5,647 nucleotides of DNA from Epsilonproteobacteria bacterium UBA6211 (GTDB taxonomy: Bacteria > Campylobacterota > Campylobacteria > Campylobacterales > Arcobacteraceae), in NCBI GenBank assembly GCA_002421845.1, contig DISL01000096.1:1-5647 (forward strand), read 5' to 3'. Position 1 is the first letter of the stretch, and each line of letters starts with the position of its first letter. The translations under genes and the position numbers were made by a program. Below the pieces are notes generated by a model, which was not told where the DNA came from, did no database searches, and worked only from the letters and a program-made list of their open reading frames with translations. Shown piece by piece: positions 1-5,447 of the stretch.

Positions 1-78
1 TGTTTCCTTATCCTTGGCAAACAAACTACTAGCCCCCAACAAACAAATCAAAATAGTCAATCTCAACTGCCTCAACAT
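1..78 (-). CDS. N-terminus of an exported protein (partial, runs off the window)
   Basis: Reading the minus strand from an ATG at 78 gives 26 codons open to the window edge. The peptide starts M-L-R-Q-L-R, continues with a hydrophobic stretch (about residues 7-20, L-T-I-L-I-C-L-L-G-A-S-S-L-F) and then A-K-D-K-E-T. This is a typical Sec signal peptide: two arginines, a hydrophobic core, and a likely signal peptidase I site after A21 (S-L-F-A / K-D). Cys12 lies inside the core without a proper lipobox, so a lipoprotein is unlikely. An AAAGGA ribosome binding site sits 7 nt upstream of the ATG, and an extended -10 lies further up, so this is a real gene start. The mature protein is outside the window and its function cannot be told; it should be periplasmic or outer-membrane. 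It is transcribed divergently from rnr. Confidence 0.8.
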   Translation of the reverse strand, partial: MLRQLRLTILICLLGASSLFAKDKET

Positions 79-104
79 ACTTAAATCCTTTCTAATCTTC
101 TTTA

Positions 105-113
105 TGTCATTAT
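105..113 (+). promoter_or_regulatory. Possible weak extended -10 promoter for rnr
   Basis: On the plus strand TG-T-CATTAT resembles an extended -10 with 4 of 6 bases matching TATAAT. It would start RNA near 119-120, about 22 nt before the rnr GTG. It shares its bases with the much better minus-strand -10, so it could be a chance by-product of that site. No better plus-strand promoter is visible in the short gap. Confidence 0.3.
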
Positions 114-117
114 ACCA
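109..117 (-). promoter_or_regulatory. Extended -10 promoter for the exported-protein gene
   Basis: On the minus strand the bases read TGGTATAAT, a perfect TATAAT (114 to 109) with the TG of an extended -10. Transcription should start near position 102, leaving a leader of about 24 nt before the ATG at 78. There is no obvious -35, as is usual for the main sigma factor of Campylobacterota. Confidence 0.65.
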
Positions 118-128
118 CAAAGAGTTTT

Positions 129-134
129 AAAAGG
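129..134 (+). promoter_or_regulatory. Ribosome binding site that fixes the rnr GTG start
   Basis: AAAAGG lies 7 nt before the GTG at 142. No in-frame ATG exists upstream within the gap, and the next in-frame ATG is codon 39, inside the first OB-like domain. Together these favour the GTG. Confidence 0.6.
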
Positions 135-141
135 CTTAATC

Positions 142-1974
142 GTGAACGATAAAATTGTAAAACTATTACAAAACAGTAATATTCTAGAGAAATTGATTAA
201 TTCAGATGTAATTAAATTAAAAAACGGTAAATATACATTAAATACGAAGTATATAATGGGTACCGTTGAATTAAAATATAAATATGCTTTACTACATTTA
301 GAAGATGATGAATACACTCCTCATATCGAATTTGAGGATTTAAACGGTGCATATAACGGTGATGTTGTAATCGCAAAAAAAGTATTCCACCCACGTGCCA
401 AAAACAAAATCAAAGTGGAGTTTATAATATCCAAAAAACATGCAAATATTCTTGTATATAAAAAAGATTTTACACTTTGGAGTGTTAAAGAGTCTTTGCC
501 TATAACTTATGCCTTTGAAATAAAGAATTTAAAAGAGCTTGATGTAGCCATAATAGATACTCAAACTAATACCATAGTAAAAAATATAGGTAATTTAAAT
601 GACCCTTCTATAGATGAGCAAATATCACTTATTTTATATCATGAGGACTATAGACTTGACCCACACTTTGAAGAACTTGACTACCATACTCCTACACATA
701 ATGAAAATAGAGTTGATTTAAGTGAATTAAACTTTTGCACCATCGACCCTGATACCGCAAAAGACTTCGATGATGCTGTGTATTACGATGAGGAAAATTT
801 TACAATTTATGTGGCAATAGCAGATGTTAGTTCATATGTATTACCAAATACGGCGATAGACAAAGAAGCTAGAAGAAGAGCATTTTCACTATACTTCCCA
901 CACAAAGTATTACCGATGCTACCGCACAAACTAAGTAGTGATTTATGCTCTTTAAAACCGGATGAGCCTAGACTCTCTTACGTGTTTAAAATGAAACTAG
1001 ACAAAGAGACGCTTAGTATAATACAAAGTGATTTATTTGAAGCAGTCATAGTATCTAAAAAAAGGTTTACTTACGGACGTATAGATAGGGTTTTAGCAGG
1101 TAAACTAGATACCTATACTCCAAAAGAAAAAGAACTTTTCGATAATCTCACAAAACTTTACCAAGTTACTCAAAAACTAAAAGCAAAAAGACTTCAAAAA
1201 GGTTATGATTTCAGAACAAAAGAGAGTTCTTTGAAACTTGATAAAAATCTAGAACTTCAAAGCGTAGAAGTAGAAGAATCAACCCCCTCCCATTCACTTA
1301 TAGAAGAGTGTATGTTACTTGCAAATATTGCAGCAGCAAAAAAACTCAAACGACAAGGAATTTTCAGGGTGCATGAGGAGCCGTCTCAAAAATCTATGCA
1401 AAATCTTTTAACGGAATTAAGTTTACTAGGGATTGACGCAAATCTAAAAGCAGACATTCATCAAACCATAGCAAATATCCAAAAACAAGCAAAAAAAGCT
1501 CTATTATCCGTTGAAGTTGATGATTTGATTATAAAAGCTCAACAACAAGCTGTTTACAGCTCCGTTGCTTCTAAACACTTTGGACTAGGATTTGATAGAT
1601 ATTCTCACTTCACATCACCTATTAGAAGATATGCCGACTTGGTTTTACATAGGATGTTAAAAACAGGCGAAATACCTTCGGATATTGCAAATGTTTGTGA
1701 TGAGATAAGTATAAAAGAGAGAGAAATAGATCAAGCCGTATGGGATTTTGAAGATAGAAAATATGTAAGATGGGCTGCAAAAAGAATAGATATGATTTTT
1801 GTTTGCGAAATAGTAGATATAGAGAAAAAAATTGCCGTCCTTACAGAAGGTGCATACGGTGCTAGAATCAAATTTGATAACTACAAAAACCAAAAACTTT
1901 TTTCAAAAGTAAGAGTACAAATAAAAAGTGCAAATATTGCAACAAAAGAGATTTTAGGAATTATAGTTTCGTGA
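142..1974 (+). CDS. rnr: Ribonuclease R (VacB/RNase II family 3'-5' exoribonuclease)
   Basis: This 610-aa protein is a processive, metal-dependent 3'-5' exoribonuclease of the RNB family, degrading structured RNA and taking part in RNA quality control in the cytoplasm. Visible parts: OB-fold cold-shock-like regions (about 29-98 and 100-165); the RNB catalytic domain (about 190-510) with the acidic cluster I-D202-P-D-T-A-K-D208-F-D210-D211-A-V; the motif L-I-E-E-C-M-L-L-A-N (386-395); H411-E-E-P; and the signature H489-F-T-S-P-I-R-R-Y-A-D-L-V-L-H-R. A short S1-like tail follows (about 552-610). All catalytic aspartates are present. It is about 200 residues shorter than the 813-aa E. coli enzyme, lacking the N-terminal HTH and the lysine-rich tail, as in H. 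pylori RNase R. It starts with GTG and ends with TGA, and holA follows 87 bp downstream with no terminator between. Confidence 0.95.
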   Translation: MNDKIVKLLQNSNILEKLINSDVIKLKNGKYTLNTKYIMGTVELKYKYALLHLEDDEYTPHIEFEDLNGAYNGDVVIAKKVFHPRAKNKIKVEFIISKKHANILVYKKDFTLWSVKESLPITYAFEIKNLKELDVAIIDTQTNTIVKNIGNLNDPSIDEQISLILYHEDYRLDPHFEELDYHTPTHNENRVDLSELNFCTIDPDTAKDFDDAVYYDEENFTIYVAIADVSSYVLPNTAIDKEARRRAFSLYFPHKVLPMLPHKLSSDLCSLKPDEPRLSYVFKMKLDKETLSIIQSDLFEAVIVSKKRFTYGRIDRVLAGKLDTYTPKEKELFDNLTKLYQVTQKLKAKRLQKGYDFRTKESSLKLDKNLELQSVEVEESTPSHSLIEECMLLANIAAAKKLKRQGIFRVHEEPSQKSMQNLLTELSLLGIDANLKADIHQTIANIQKQAKKALLSVEVDDLIIKAQQQAVYSSVASKHFGLGFDRYSHFTSPIRRYADLVLHRMLKTGEIPSDIANVCDEISIKEREIDQAVWDFEDRKYVRWAAKRIDMIFVCEIVDIEKKIAVLTEGAYGARIKFDNYKNQKLFSKVRVQIKSANIATKEILGIIVS

Positions 1975-1977
1975 ACA

Positions 1978-2005
1978 GTAAGTCGTAAGTCGTGAGTTGT
2001 AAATA
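1978..2005 (+). repeat. Tandem heptamer array 1 (GTAAGTC-type, decaying)
   Basis: Immediately after the rnr stop the sequence has a 7-bp period: GTAAGTC, GTAAGTC, GTGAGTT, GTAAATA. The first two units are identical and the last two have drifted. The consensus GTNARTC matches the reverse complement of array 2 (2013-2054), so the two arrays face each other across a short A-rich spacer. Confidence 0.7.
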
Positions 2006-2031
2006 AAAAACACTAACGATTAACGATTAAC
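1978..2031 (+). other. Potential hairpin between the two heptamer arrays
   Basis: Bases 1983-1997 can pair with 2012-2026: 12 Watson-Crick pairs plus one G-U out of 15, with a 14-nt A-rich loop at 1998-2011. A weaker extension reaches 1978 and 2031. Because both sides repeat every 7 bp, other registers shifted by one unit are possible. No T-run follows, so it is not a standard terminator; it might act on mRNA stability or processing between rnr and holA. Confidence 0.45.
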
Positions 2032-2054
2032 GATTAACGATTAACGACTAACGG
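2013..2054 (+). repeat. Tandem heptamer array 2 (TTAACGA x4 with variant end units)
   Basis: Six 7-bp units in a row: CTAACGA, four identical TTAACGA, then CTAACGG. The last unit merges into the holA ribosome binding site (CGGAG at 2052-2056). The four perfect copies suggest recent slippage or active homogenisation. The units are complementary in sense to array 1. Confidence 0.9.
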
Positions 2055-2061
2055 AGAAAAT

Positions 2062-3042
2062 ATGTACAAAGCCGAATTTGATACTTTATTAAAACAAAAC
2101 AAAACTTTTAACGCATATATGTTTTTTGGAGAATCTACATTTTTAGTAGATTTTTATACAAAAATGATTGCTCAAAGTTTTGCGCAAGTAGAAGATATAC
2201 AAAAGCTTTATTTTGAAGATTTCAATATTGCTAAAGCAAAAGATATTTTACTTCAATCTTCTCTTTTTTGCGATTCTAACGTCTTAGTGATAAAAACAGA
2301 AAAAGCCTTAAATAAAAAGGAATCAAGCGAAATAATAGAAGCTGTAAACACAAACAGTGCTAGTAAAGTCATAATCGGTTGTTTGGGTGATACAGACTTT
2401 AGAGAAATGGCAAAAAACTTTGATATAAAACAAAATGCCGTAAATGTAAGATTTTACAACCCATACCCTCAAGAAGCATTAAAAATACTTCAAAATAGAG
2501 CAGATGAACTACATCTAAAATATGAAAATACAAATGTTTTTATGCATCTACTGAACATGCACAAAAACTCTCTGGAACTAGCATACAACGACCTAGAAAA
2601 ACTTTCATTACTGGATGAATCCATATCCCAAAAAACCGTAGATAACAACTGCTTTGGATTCGGTAAAATAAATATAGATGATTTTATTATTAAACTGCTC
2701 AACTTCAAAGATATATCAAATGATATTAACTATTTGCTAGAAGAAGGAGCAAATGAAGTATATCTAATAAATCAAATAACCTCTTTCGTGTGGCAACTTT
2801 ATATGTTCAATAGCTTTATAAAAATAAATGGATATATAAATTCATCCGATATTTTAGGTTATAAACTACCTAAAACTATTGAAGATGAACGGGCGAAACT
2901 AGCTATAAAATTCCAACCGGAAGATTATTTGAAAATATTAAATTATCTATTTGAAATAGAACTAAAACTAAAAAGTTCCTCTAATATTGACAACGATAGT
3001 TTTTTACAAACTTCTTTAAGAAACTTTTCAACAATTTTTTGA
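2062..3042 (+). CDS. holA: DNA polymerase III delta subunit
   Basis: This 326-aa protein is the clamp-loader delta subunit, which opens the beta sliding clamp so it can be loaded on DNA. Length fits the family (E. coli HolA 343 aa). The N-terminal segment A-Y-M-F-F-G-E-S-T-F-L (19-29) matches the start of the degenerate AAA+ domain, which lacks a functional Walker A as expected for delta. L-L-Q-S-S-L68-F69 corresponds to the E. coli clamp-contacting loop with Leu73-Phe74. The lid-like helix L-E-L-A-Y-N-D-L-E-K-L-S-L-L (171-184) and the segment I-N-I-D-D-F-I-I-K-L-L (203-213) match the middle and the C-terminal collar domain. A CGGAG ribosome binding site lies 5 nt before the ATG. It probably shares an mRNA with rnr. 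Its TGA stop is part of the next promoter. Confidence 0.93.
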   Translation: MYKAEFDTLLKQNKTFNAYMFFGESTFLVDFYTKMIAQSFAQVEDIQKLYFEDFNIAKAKDILLQSSLFCDSNVLVIKTEKALNKKESSEIIEAVNTNSASKVIIGCLGDTDFREMAKNFDIKQNAVNVRFYNPYPQEALKILQNRADELHLKYENTNVFMHLLNMHKNSLELAYNDLEKLSLLDESISQKTVDNNCFGFGKINIDDFIIKLLNFKDISNDINYLLEEGANEVYLINQITSFVWQLYMFNSFIKINGYINSSDILGYKLPKTIEDERAKLAIKFQPEDYLKILNYLFEIELKLKSSSNIDNDSFLQTSLRNFSTIF

Positions 3043-3048
3043 TATAAT
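3040..3048 (+). promoter_or_regulatory. Extended -10 promoter of rpsF-ssb-rpsR, overlapping the holA stop
   Basis: TGATATAAT is a perfect extended -10 (TG-N-TATAAT). Its first three bases are the holA stop codon TGA. The upstream DNA is T-rich with no recognisable -35, as usual in Campylobacterota. RNA should start around A3054, giving a leader of about 90 nt before rpsF. Confidence 0.75.
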
Positions 3049-3055
3049 CGCATAC

Positions 3056-3119
3056 TTTTTGTGGATTTATTGAAATAACATCCGTTAAAAGCCTTACTAA
3101 TAGTCTCAGTGCTATTGGT
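3056..3119 (+). promoter_or_regulatory. Two-hairpin mRNA leader of rpsF (candidate S6:S18 autoregulatory element)
   Basis: Hairpin 1: 3056-3066 pairs with 3080-3090 (two G-U pairs, one U-U mismatch). It continues as UUAU (3067-3070) with AUAA (3075-3078), closed by a UGAA loop, with C3079 bulged. Hairpin 2: ACTAATAG (3096-3103) pairs with CTATTGGT (3112-3119) with one G-U pair and an 8-nt loop. The ribosome binding site lies just beyond (3131-3138). Many bacteria control this operon through an S6:S18-binding leader motif containing a conserved CCG. A CCG occurs at 3082-3084, but here it would be paired in hairpin 1, so the match to the known motif is not established. Confidence 0.4.
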
Positions 3120-3143
3120 TATATATACCCAAAAGGAGAATGT

Positions 3144-3497
3144 ATGTCAGTAAGACATTATGAAACGATGTTTATAGTTAAGCCTACTCTTACAGCTGAA
3201 GAGATTGCGGCTCAAATCGATGTTGTTAAAAGCAACATAGAGAAAAACGGTGGAGAAATAGTAGCAGTTGATGATATGGGTTCAAGAAACCTTGCTTATC
3301 CAATCAACAAAAACAAAAGAGGTTATTACTATGTAATGTACTTCAAATCTCCTGCTTCTTCTATCTTAGAACTTGAGAGAAACTACAGAATCAACGAAAA
3401 TATCTTAAGATTTATTTTCATTAAATATGAAACTAAAAAAGAGATAACTGCTTGGACAAAAATGAGCGAAGACGCTGCGAAAAAAGTTAAAGCGTAA
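3144..3497 (+). CDS. rpsF: Small ribosomal subunit protein S6 (bS6)
   Basis: This 117-aa protein is bS6, which binds 16S rRNA on the platform of the 30S subunit as a complex with S18. The whole sequence fits the family: the first strand R-H-Y-E-T-M-F-I-V-K-P (4-14), the helix T-A-E-E-I-A-A-Q-I, the conserved G-S-R-N-L-A-Y-P-I (46-54), then K-R-G-Y-Y-Y-V-M-Y-F (58-67), and E-L-E-R-N-Y-R-I-N-E-N-I-L-R-F (76-90). The C-terminal tail is short and lysine-rich; E. coli S6 is longer and ends in a glutamate tail. An AAAAGGAG ribosome binding site lies 5 nt before the ATG. It is the first gene of the rpsF-ssb-rpsR operon, 25 bp ahead of ssb. Confidence 0.97.
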   Translation: MSVRHYETMFIVKPTLTAEEIAAQIDVVKSNIEKNGGEIVAVDDMGSRNLAYPINKNKRGYYYVMYFKSPASSILELERNYRINENILRFIFIKYETKKEITAWTKMSEDAAKKVKA

Positions 3498-3522
3498 GTA
3501 GTACTCAAAAAAAGGACCCAAA

Positions 3523-4029
3523 ATGTATAATAAAGTTGTAATGATAGGAAACTTGACAAGAGATATTGAGCTTAGATATTTACCAAGCGGAAGTGCCGTT
3601 GCAAAAGGTGCAATAGCAACTAGCTATAAATACAAAACTCAAACAGGTGAACAAAAAGACGAAGTTTGTTTTTTAGATTTCAATATCTTTGGAAGAAGTG
3701 CCGAAATTGCTAACCAGTATTTAAAAAAAGGGTCTAAAGTTTTATTAGAAGGTAGATTGGTTTTAGAGCAATGGACAGGGACAGATGGTCAAAATAGGAC
3801 AAAACACTCTCTTAGAGTAGATACTATGAAAATGCTTGATGCTAAACCTATGGGTGAAGGTAATAATATCCCTTACCAAGGTGGCGGATACGAAGCACCT
3901 GCTATGAATAGCGGTTATAACAAACCTCAATCAGGCCAATCAGGACAGGCTGGTGCCGGTATGCAAAGGGTTGAACAACAACACTATATACCGGAATATG
4001 ATATAAACGATGACGAAATACCATTTTAG
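3523..4029 (+). CDS. ssb: Single-stranded DNA-binding protein
   Basis: This 168-aa protein is the tetrameric SSB that coats single-stranded DNA in replication, recombination and repair. The OB-fold covers about 1-105: it opens M-Y-N-K-V-V-M-I-G-N-L-T-R-D and contains L-D-F-N-I-F-G-R-S-A-E-I-A (51-63) and Q-W-T-G-T-D-G-Q (83-90). W84 matches E. coli W88, F56 matches F60, and F50 replaces W54. A glycine/glutamine/asparagine-rich linker (about 110-158) leads to the acidic tip D-D-E-I-P-F (163-168), the docking site for SSB partner proteins. An AAAGGA site lies 6 nt before the ATG. The gene lies between rpsF and rpsR, a common bacterial arrangement that ties SSB output to ribosomal protein synthesis. 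Confidence 0.97.
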   Translation: MYNKVVMIGNLTRDIELRYLPSGSAVAKGAIATSYKYKTQTGEQKDEVCFLDFNIFGRSAEIANQYLKKGSKVLLEGRLVLEQWTGTDGQNRTKHSLRVDTMKMLDAKPMGEGNNIPYQGGGYEAPAMNSGYNKPQSGQSGQAGAGMQRVEQQHYIPEYDINDDEIPF

Positions 4030-4044
4030 GAAAAAGGAATAAAA

Positions 4045-4299
4045 ATGGCTGAAAAAAGAAAATACGGTAAAAAATATTGTAAATATACAGAAATGAAAGT
4101 TGATTTCATTGATTATAAAAACCTTGATATTTTAAAAATATCTATGAGTGAAAGAGGCAAAATTATGCCAAGAAGATTAACAGGTAATGCGAAAAGAGCT
4201 CAAGAGATGGTAGAATTAGCTATCAAAAGAGCAAGACATATGGCACTAGTTCCATACGTTGTTGACACAAGAAACGTAACAGACGCTGCTTACAAATAA
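4045..4299 (+). CDS. rpsR: Small ribosomal subunit protein S18 (bS18)
   Basis: This 84-aa protein is bS18, the S6 partner on the 30S platform. Diagnostic segments are K-Y-C-K-Y-T (11-15 region), V-D-F-I-D-Y-K-N (19-26), L-K-I-S-M-S-E-R-G-K-I-M-P-R-R-L-T-G (30-47), and the basic helix L-A-I-K-R-A-R-H-M-A-L-V-P-Y (58-71). Only one cysteine (C12) is present, so no zinc site is expected. The C-terminus is about ten residues longer than the E. coli form after the L-P-Y motif. The ribosome binding site AAAGGA lies 6 nt before the ATG. Only 15 bp separate it from ssb, and a strong terminator begins 5 bp after the stop, so it is the last gene of the operon. Confidence 0.96.
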   Translation: MAEKRKYGKKYCKYTEMKVDFIDYKNLDILKISMSERGKIMPRRLTGNAKRAQEMVELAIKRARHMALVPYVVDTRNVTDAAYK

Positions 4300-4303
4300 T
4301 CTT

Positions 4304-4332
4304 AAATAGCCCTTTTTTAAAGGGCTATTTTT
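4304..4332 (+). terminator. Intrinsic terminator of rpsF-ssb-rpsR, probably bidirectional
   Basis: AAATAGCCCTTT (4304-4315) and AAAGGGCTATTT (4319-4330) form a perfect 12-bp stem with a TTT loop. Further T-rich sequence follows (4331-4347, interrupted by TTCTTCTA). On the minus strand the same stem ends the receiver-PAS gene, whose TAG stop (4327 to 4325) lies inside the stem; the T tract on that side is weaker. Confidence 0.9.
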
Positions 4333-5386
4333 CTTCTATTTTTTTATTTAACACTTGGAATTGGTACTGATACTCTTCAACCCTTTTTTGTAAGGCATCC
4401 ATTTTTTGTAATAAATACTTTTTCTCTTTTTTAAGTTCTTTTATTTGATTGTTTAACTCTACTATCTCAATTTCACTTTTTGTTAAACTATCTTTTTTAC
4501 TCACACTTGATTTAGTTTCTAACTCTTTAGTATGTAACTGATGCTTAAAAACATCACTTTTTAAAGAGATAATTTGTTTCTTCATAGAGTTCTTTTCCTC
4601 TTCGTCTTCAGTCCTAAGATAAGAAAAAGATCTATATTTAATAATCGTTTTATCTTTATTAAAAATAGGGAATATCGTAGAGTTAATATAAAATATTTTG
4701 CCGTCTTTTGATATGTTTTTAAATTTACCGCAATAAATATCACCATTACATATTGTATCCCAAAGAATATCATATACGTTACTATGATTAAATTTTAGGA
4801 AATCAAATCTTTGTCCTATTATTTCATCAAAAGAATACCCGCATACATTACAAAATATTTCATTGGCATAGGTTATACTACCGTGTGTATCATATTCGCA
4901 AATTAAATTCTGAGCATCAAGAATACTCATAAATTGATTCAATTCGTTTCTTTGTCTTATAATCTCTTTTGTTTTATCAGATTCTTCCAAAATTTTTGAG
5001 ATTATCTTTAACGTAGTATTGATTTGAATAGGTTTGAGAATATAATTAGCAATGTTTAATTTGATGACTTTTAGTATAGTCTTTGAATCATCAAAGCCTG
5101 TATTTACGAGTATAGGAACGTCCCAGTTGATGTCTCGCACATTAGATATAAAGTCTATTCCGTTCATTATAGGCATATTTAAATCGGTTAAAATTAAATC
5201 TATATTATCAATATTGCTTTTATATAATTCCAAAGCTTCTTTGCCGTTAGTTGCAACAATTACCTTATCAAAGAATACCACAAACAACTCTTCAGTCTCT
5301 TGCCTTACGGTAGCTTCATCTTCCACGTACAAAATTGTGGCTTTTGATAATAGTTCTTTATTTATATTAAAGCTATCTTGATTCAT
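4325..5386 (-). CDS. Response-regulator receiver - PAS - coiled-coil protein without output domain
   Basis: This is a 353-aa cytoplasmic signalling protein with no signal peptide or membrane segment. The receiver domain (about 16-133) is complete: acidic pair E22-D23, phosphoacceptor D68 in L-I-L-T-D-L-N-M-P, T96 and K118 in I-L-K-P. A linker helix leads to a PAS domain (about 147-258), with I-T-Y-A-N-E-I-F-C-N-V-C-G-Y-S (171-185), E-I-I-G and F-K-N-I-S-K-D-G-K (222-230). Residues 262-353 are highly charged, lysine/glutamate-rich coiled coil. I find no HisKA H-box, ATPase, GGDEF, EAL, HD-GYP or DNA-binding domain, so the output is probably a protein-protein interaction. A GGAAG site lies 4 nt before the ATG. 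It follows mog by 61 bp and may share its transcript. No ortholog name is recognised. Confidence 0.88.
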   Translation of the reverse strand: MNQDSFNINKELLSKATILYVEDEATVRQETEELFVVFFDKVIVATNGKEALELYKSNIDNIDLILTDLNMPIMNGIDFISNVRDINWDVPILVNTGFDDSKTILKVIKLNIANYILKPIQINTTLKIISKILEESDKTKEIIRQRNELNQFMSILDAQNLICEYDTHGSITYANEIFCNVCGYSFDEIIGQRFDFLKFNHSNVYDILWDTICNGDIYCGKFKNISKDGKIFYINSTIFPIFNKDKTIIKYRSFSYLRTEDEEEKNSMKKQIISLKSDVFKHQLHTKELETKSSVSKKDSLTKSEIEIVELNNQIKELKKEKKYLLQKMDALQKRVEEYQYQFQVLNKKIEEK

Positions 5387-5402
5387 ATCACTTCCATATA
5401 AA

Positions 5403-5432
5403 AAATATTCTTTTAGATTCTACAGAATATTT
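5403..5432. promoter_or_regulatory. Inverted repeat and possible -10 upstream of the receiver-PAS gene
   Basis: AAATATTC (5403-5410) and GAATATTT (5425-5432) form inverted arms with a 14-bp spacer. A second palindrome, ATTCT-AC-AGAAT (5417-5428), overlaps it. On the minus strand TAGAAT (5422 to 5417) preceded by TG could be a -10 giving a leader of about 24 nt. This could be an operator-promoter, but such AT-rich symmetry can arise by chance in this genome. Confidence 0.3.
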
Positions 5433-5447
5433 ACTTATATAAAGTTT

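Noticed and set aside
1..78. Lipoprotein signal peptide using Cys12
   Set aside because: The residues before Cys12 (I-L-I) do not form a lipobox, and a better signal peptidase I site follows at residue 21.
1657..1893. 78-codon minus-strand open frame inside rnr
   Set aside because: It is antisense to the conserved 3' part of rnr and reads as low-complexity F/Y/I-rich peptide. The same reasoning removes the minus-strand frames at 102-317, 212-394, 2490-2708 and 4582-4773.
1978..2031. Intrinsic terminator of rnr
   Set aside because: The possible hairpin has mismatches and no T-run after it, so rnr and holA are more likely one transcript.
1978..2054. CRISPR array
   Set aside because: Units are 7 bp and directly abutting, with no unique spacers and no cas genes nearby.
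3140..3142. ATG four bases before the rpsF start
   Set aside because: It is out of frame with rpsF and too close to the ribosome binding site; the ATG at 3144 gives the standard S6 N-terminus.
4475..4590. Histidine kinase H-box in the C-terminal part of the receiver-PAS protein
   Set aside because: The histidines around residues 282-285 lie in F-K-H-Q-L-H-T-K, which lacks the H-E-x-R-T-P pattern, and no ATP-binding domain follows.
5052..5381. 109-codon plus-strand open frame inside the receiver-PAS gene
   Set aside because: It is antisense to the receiver domain, whose motifs are unmistakable; it has no family resemblance and no good ribosome binding site.
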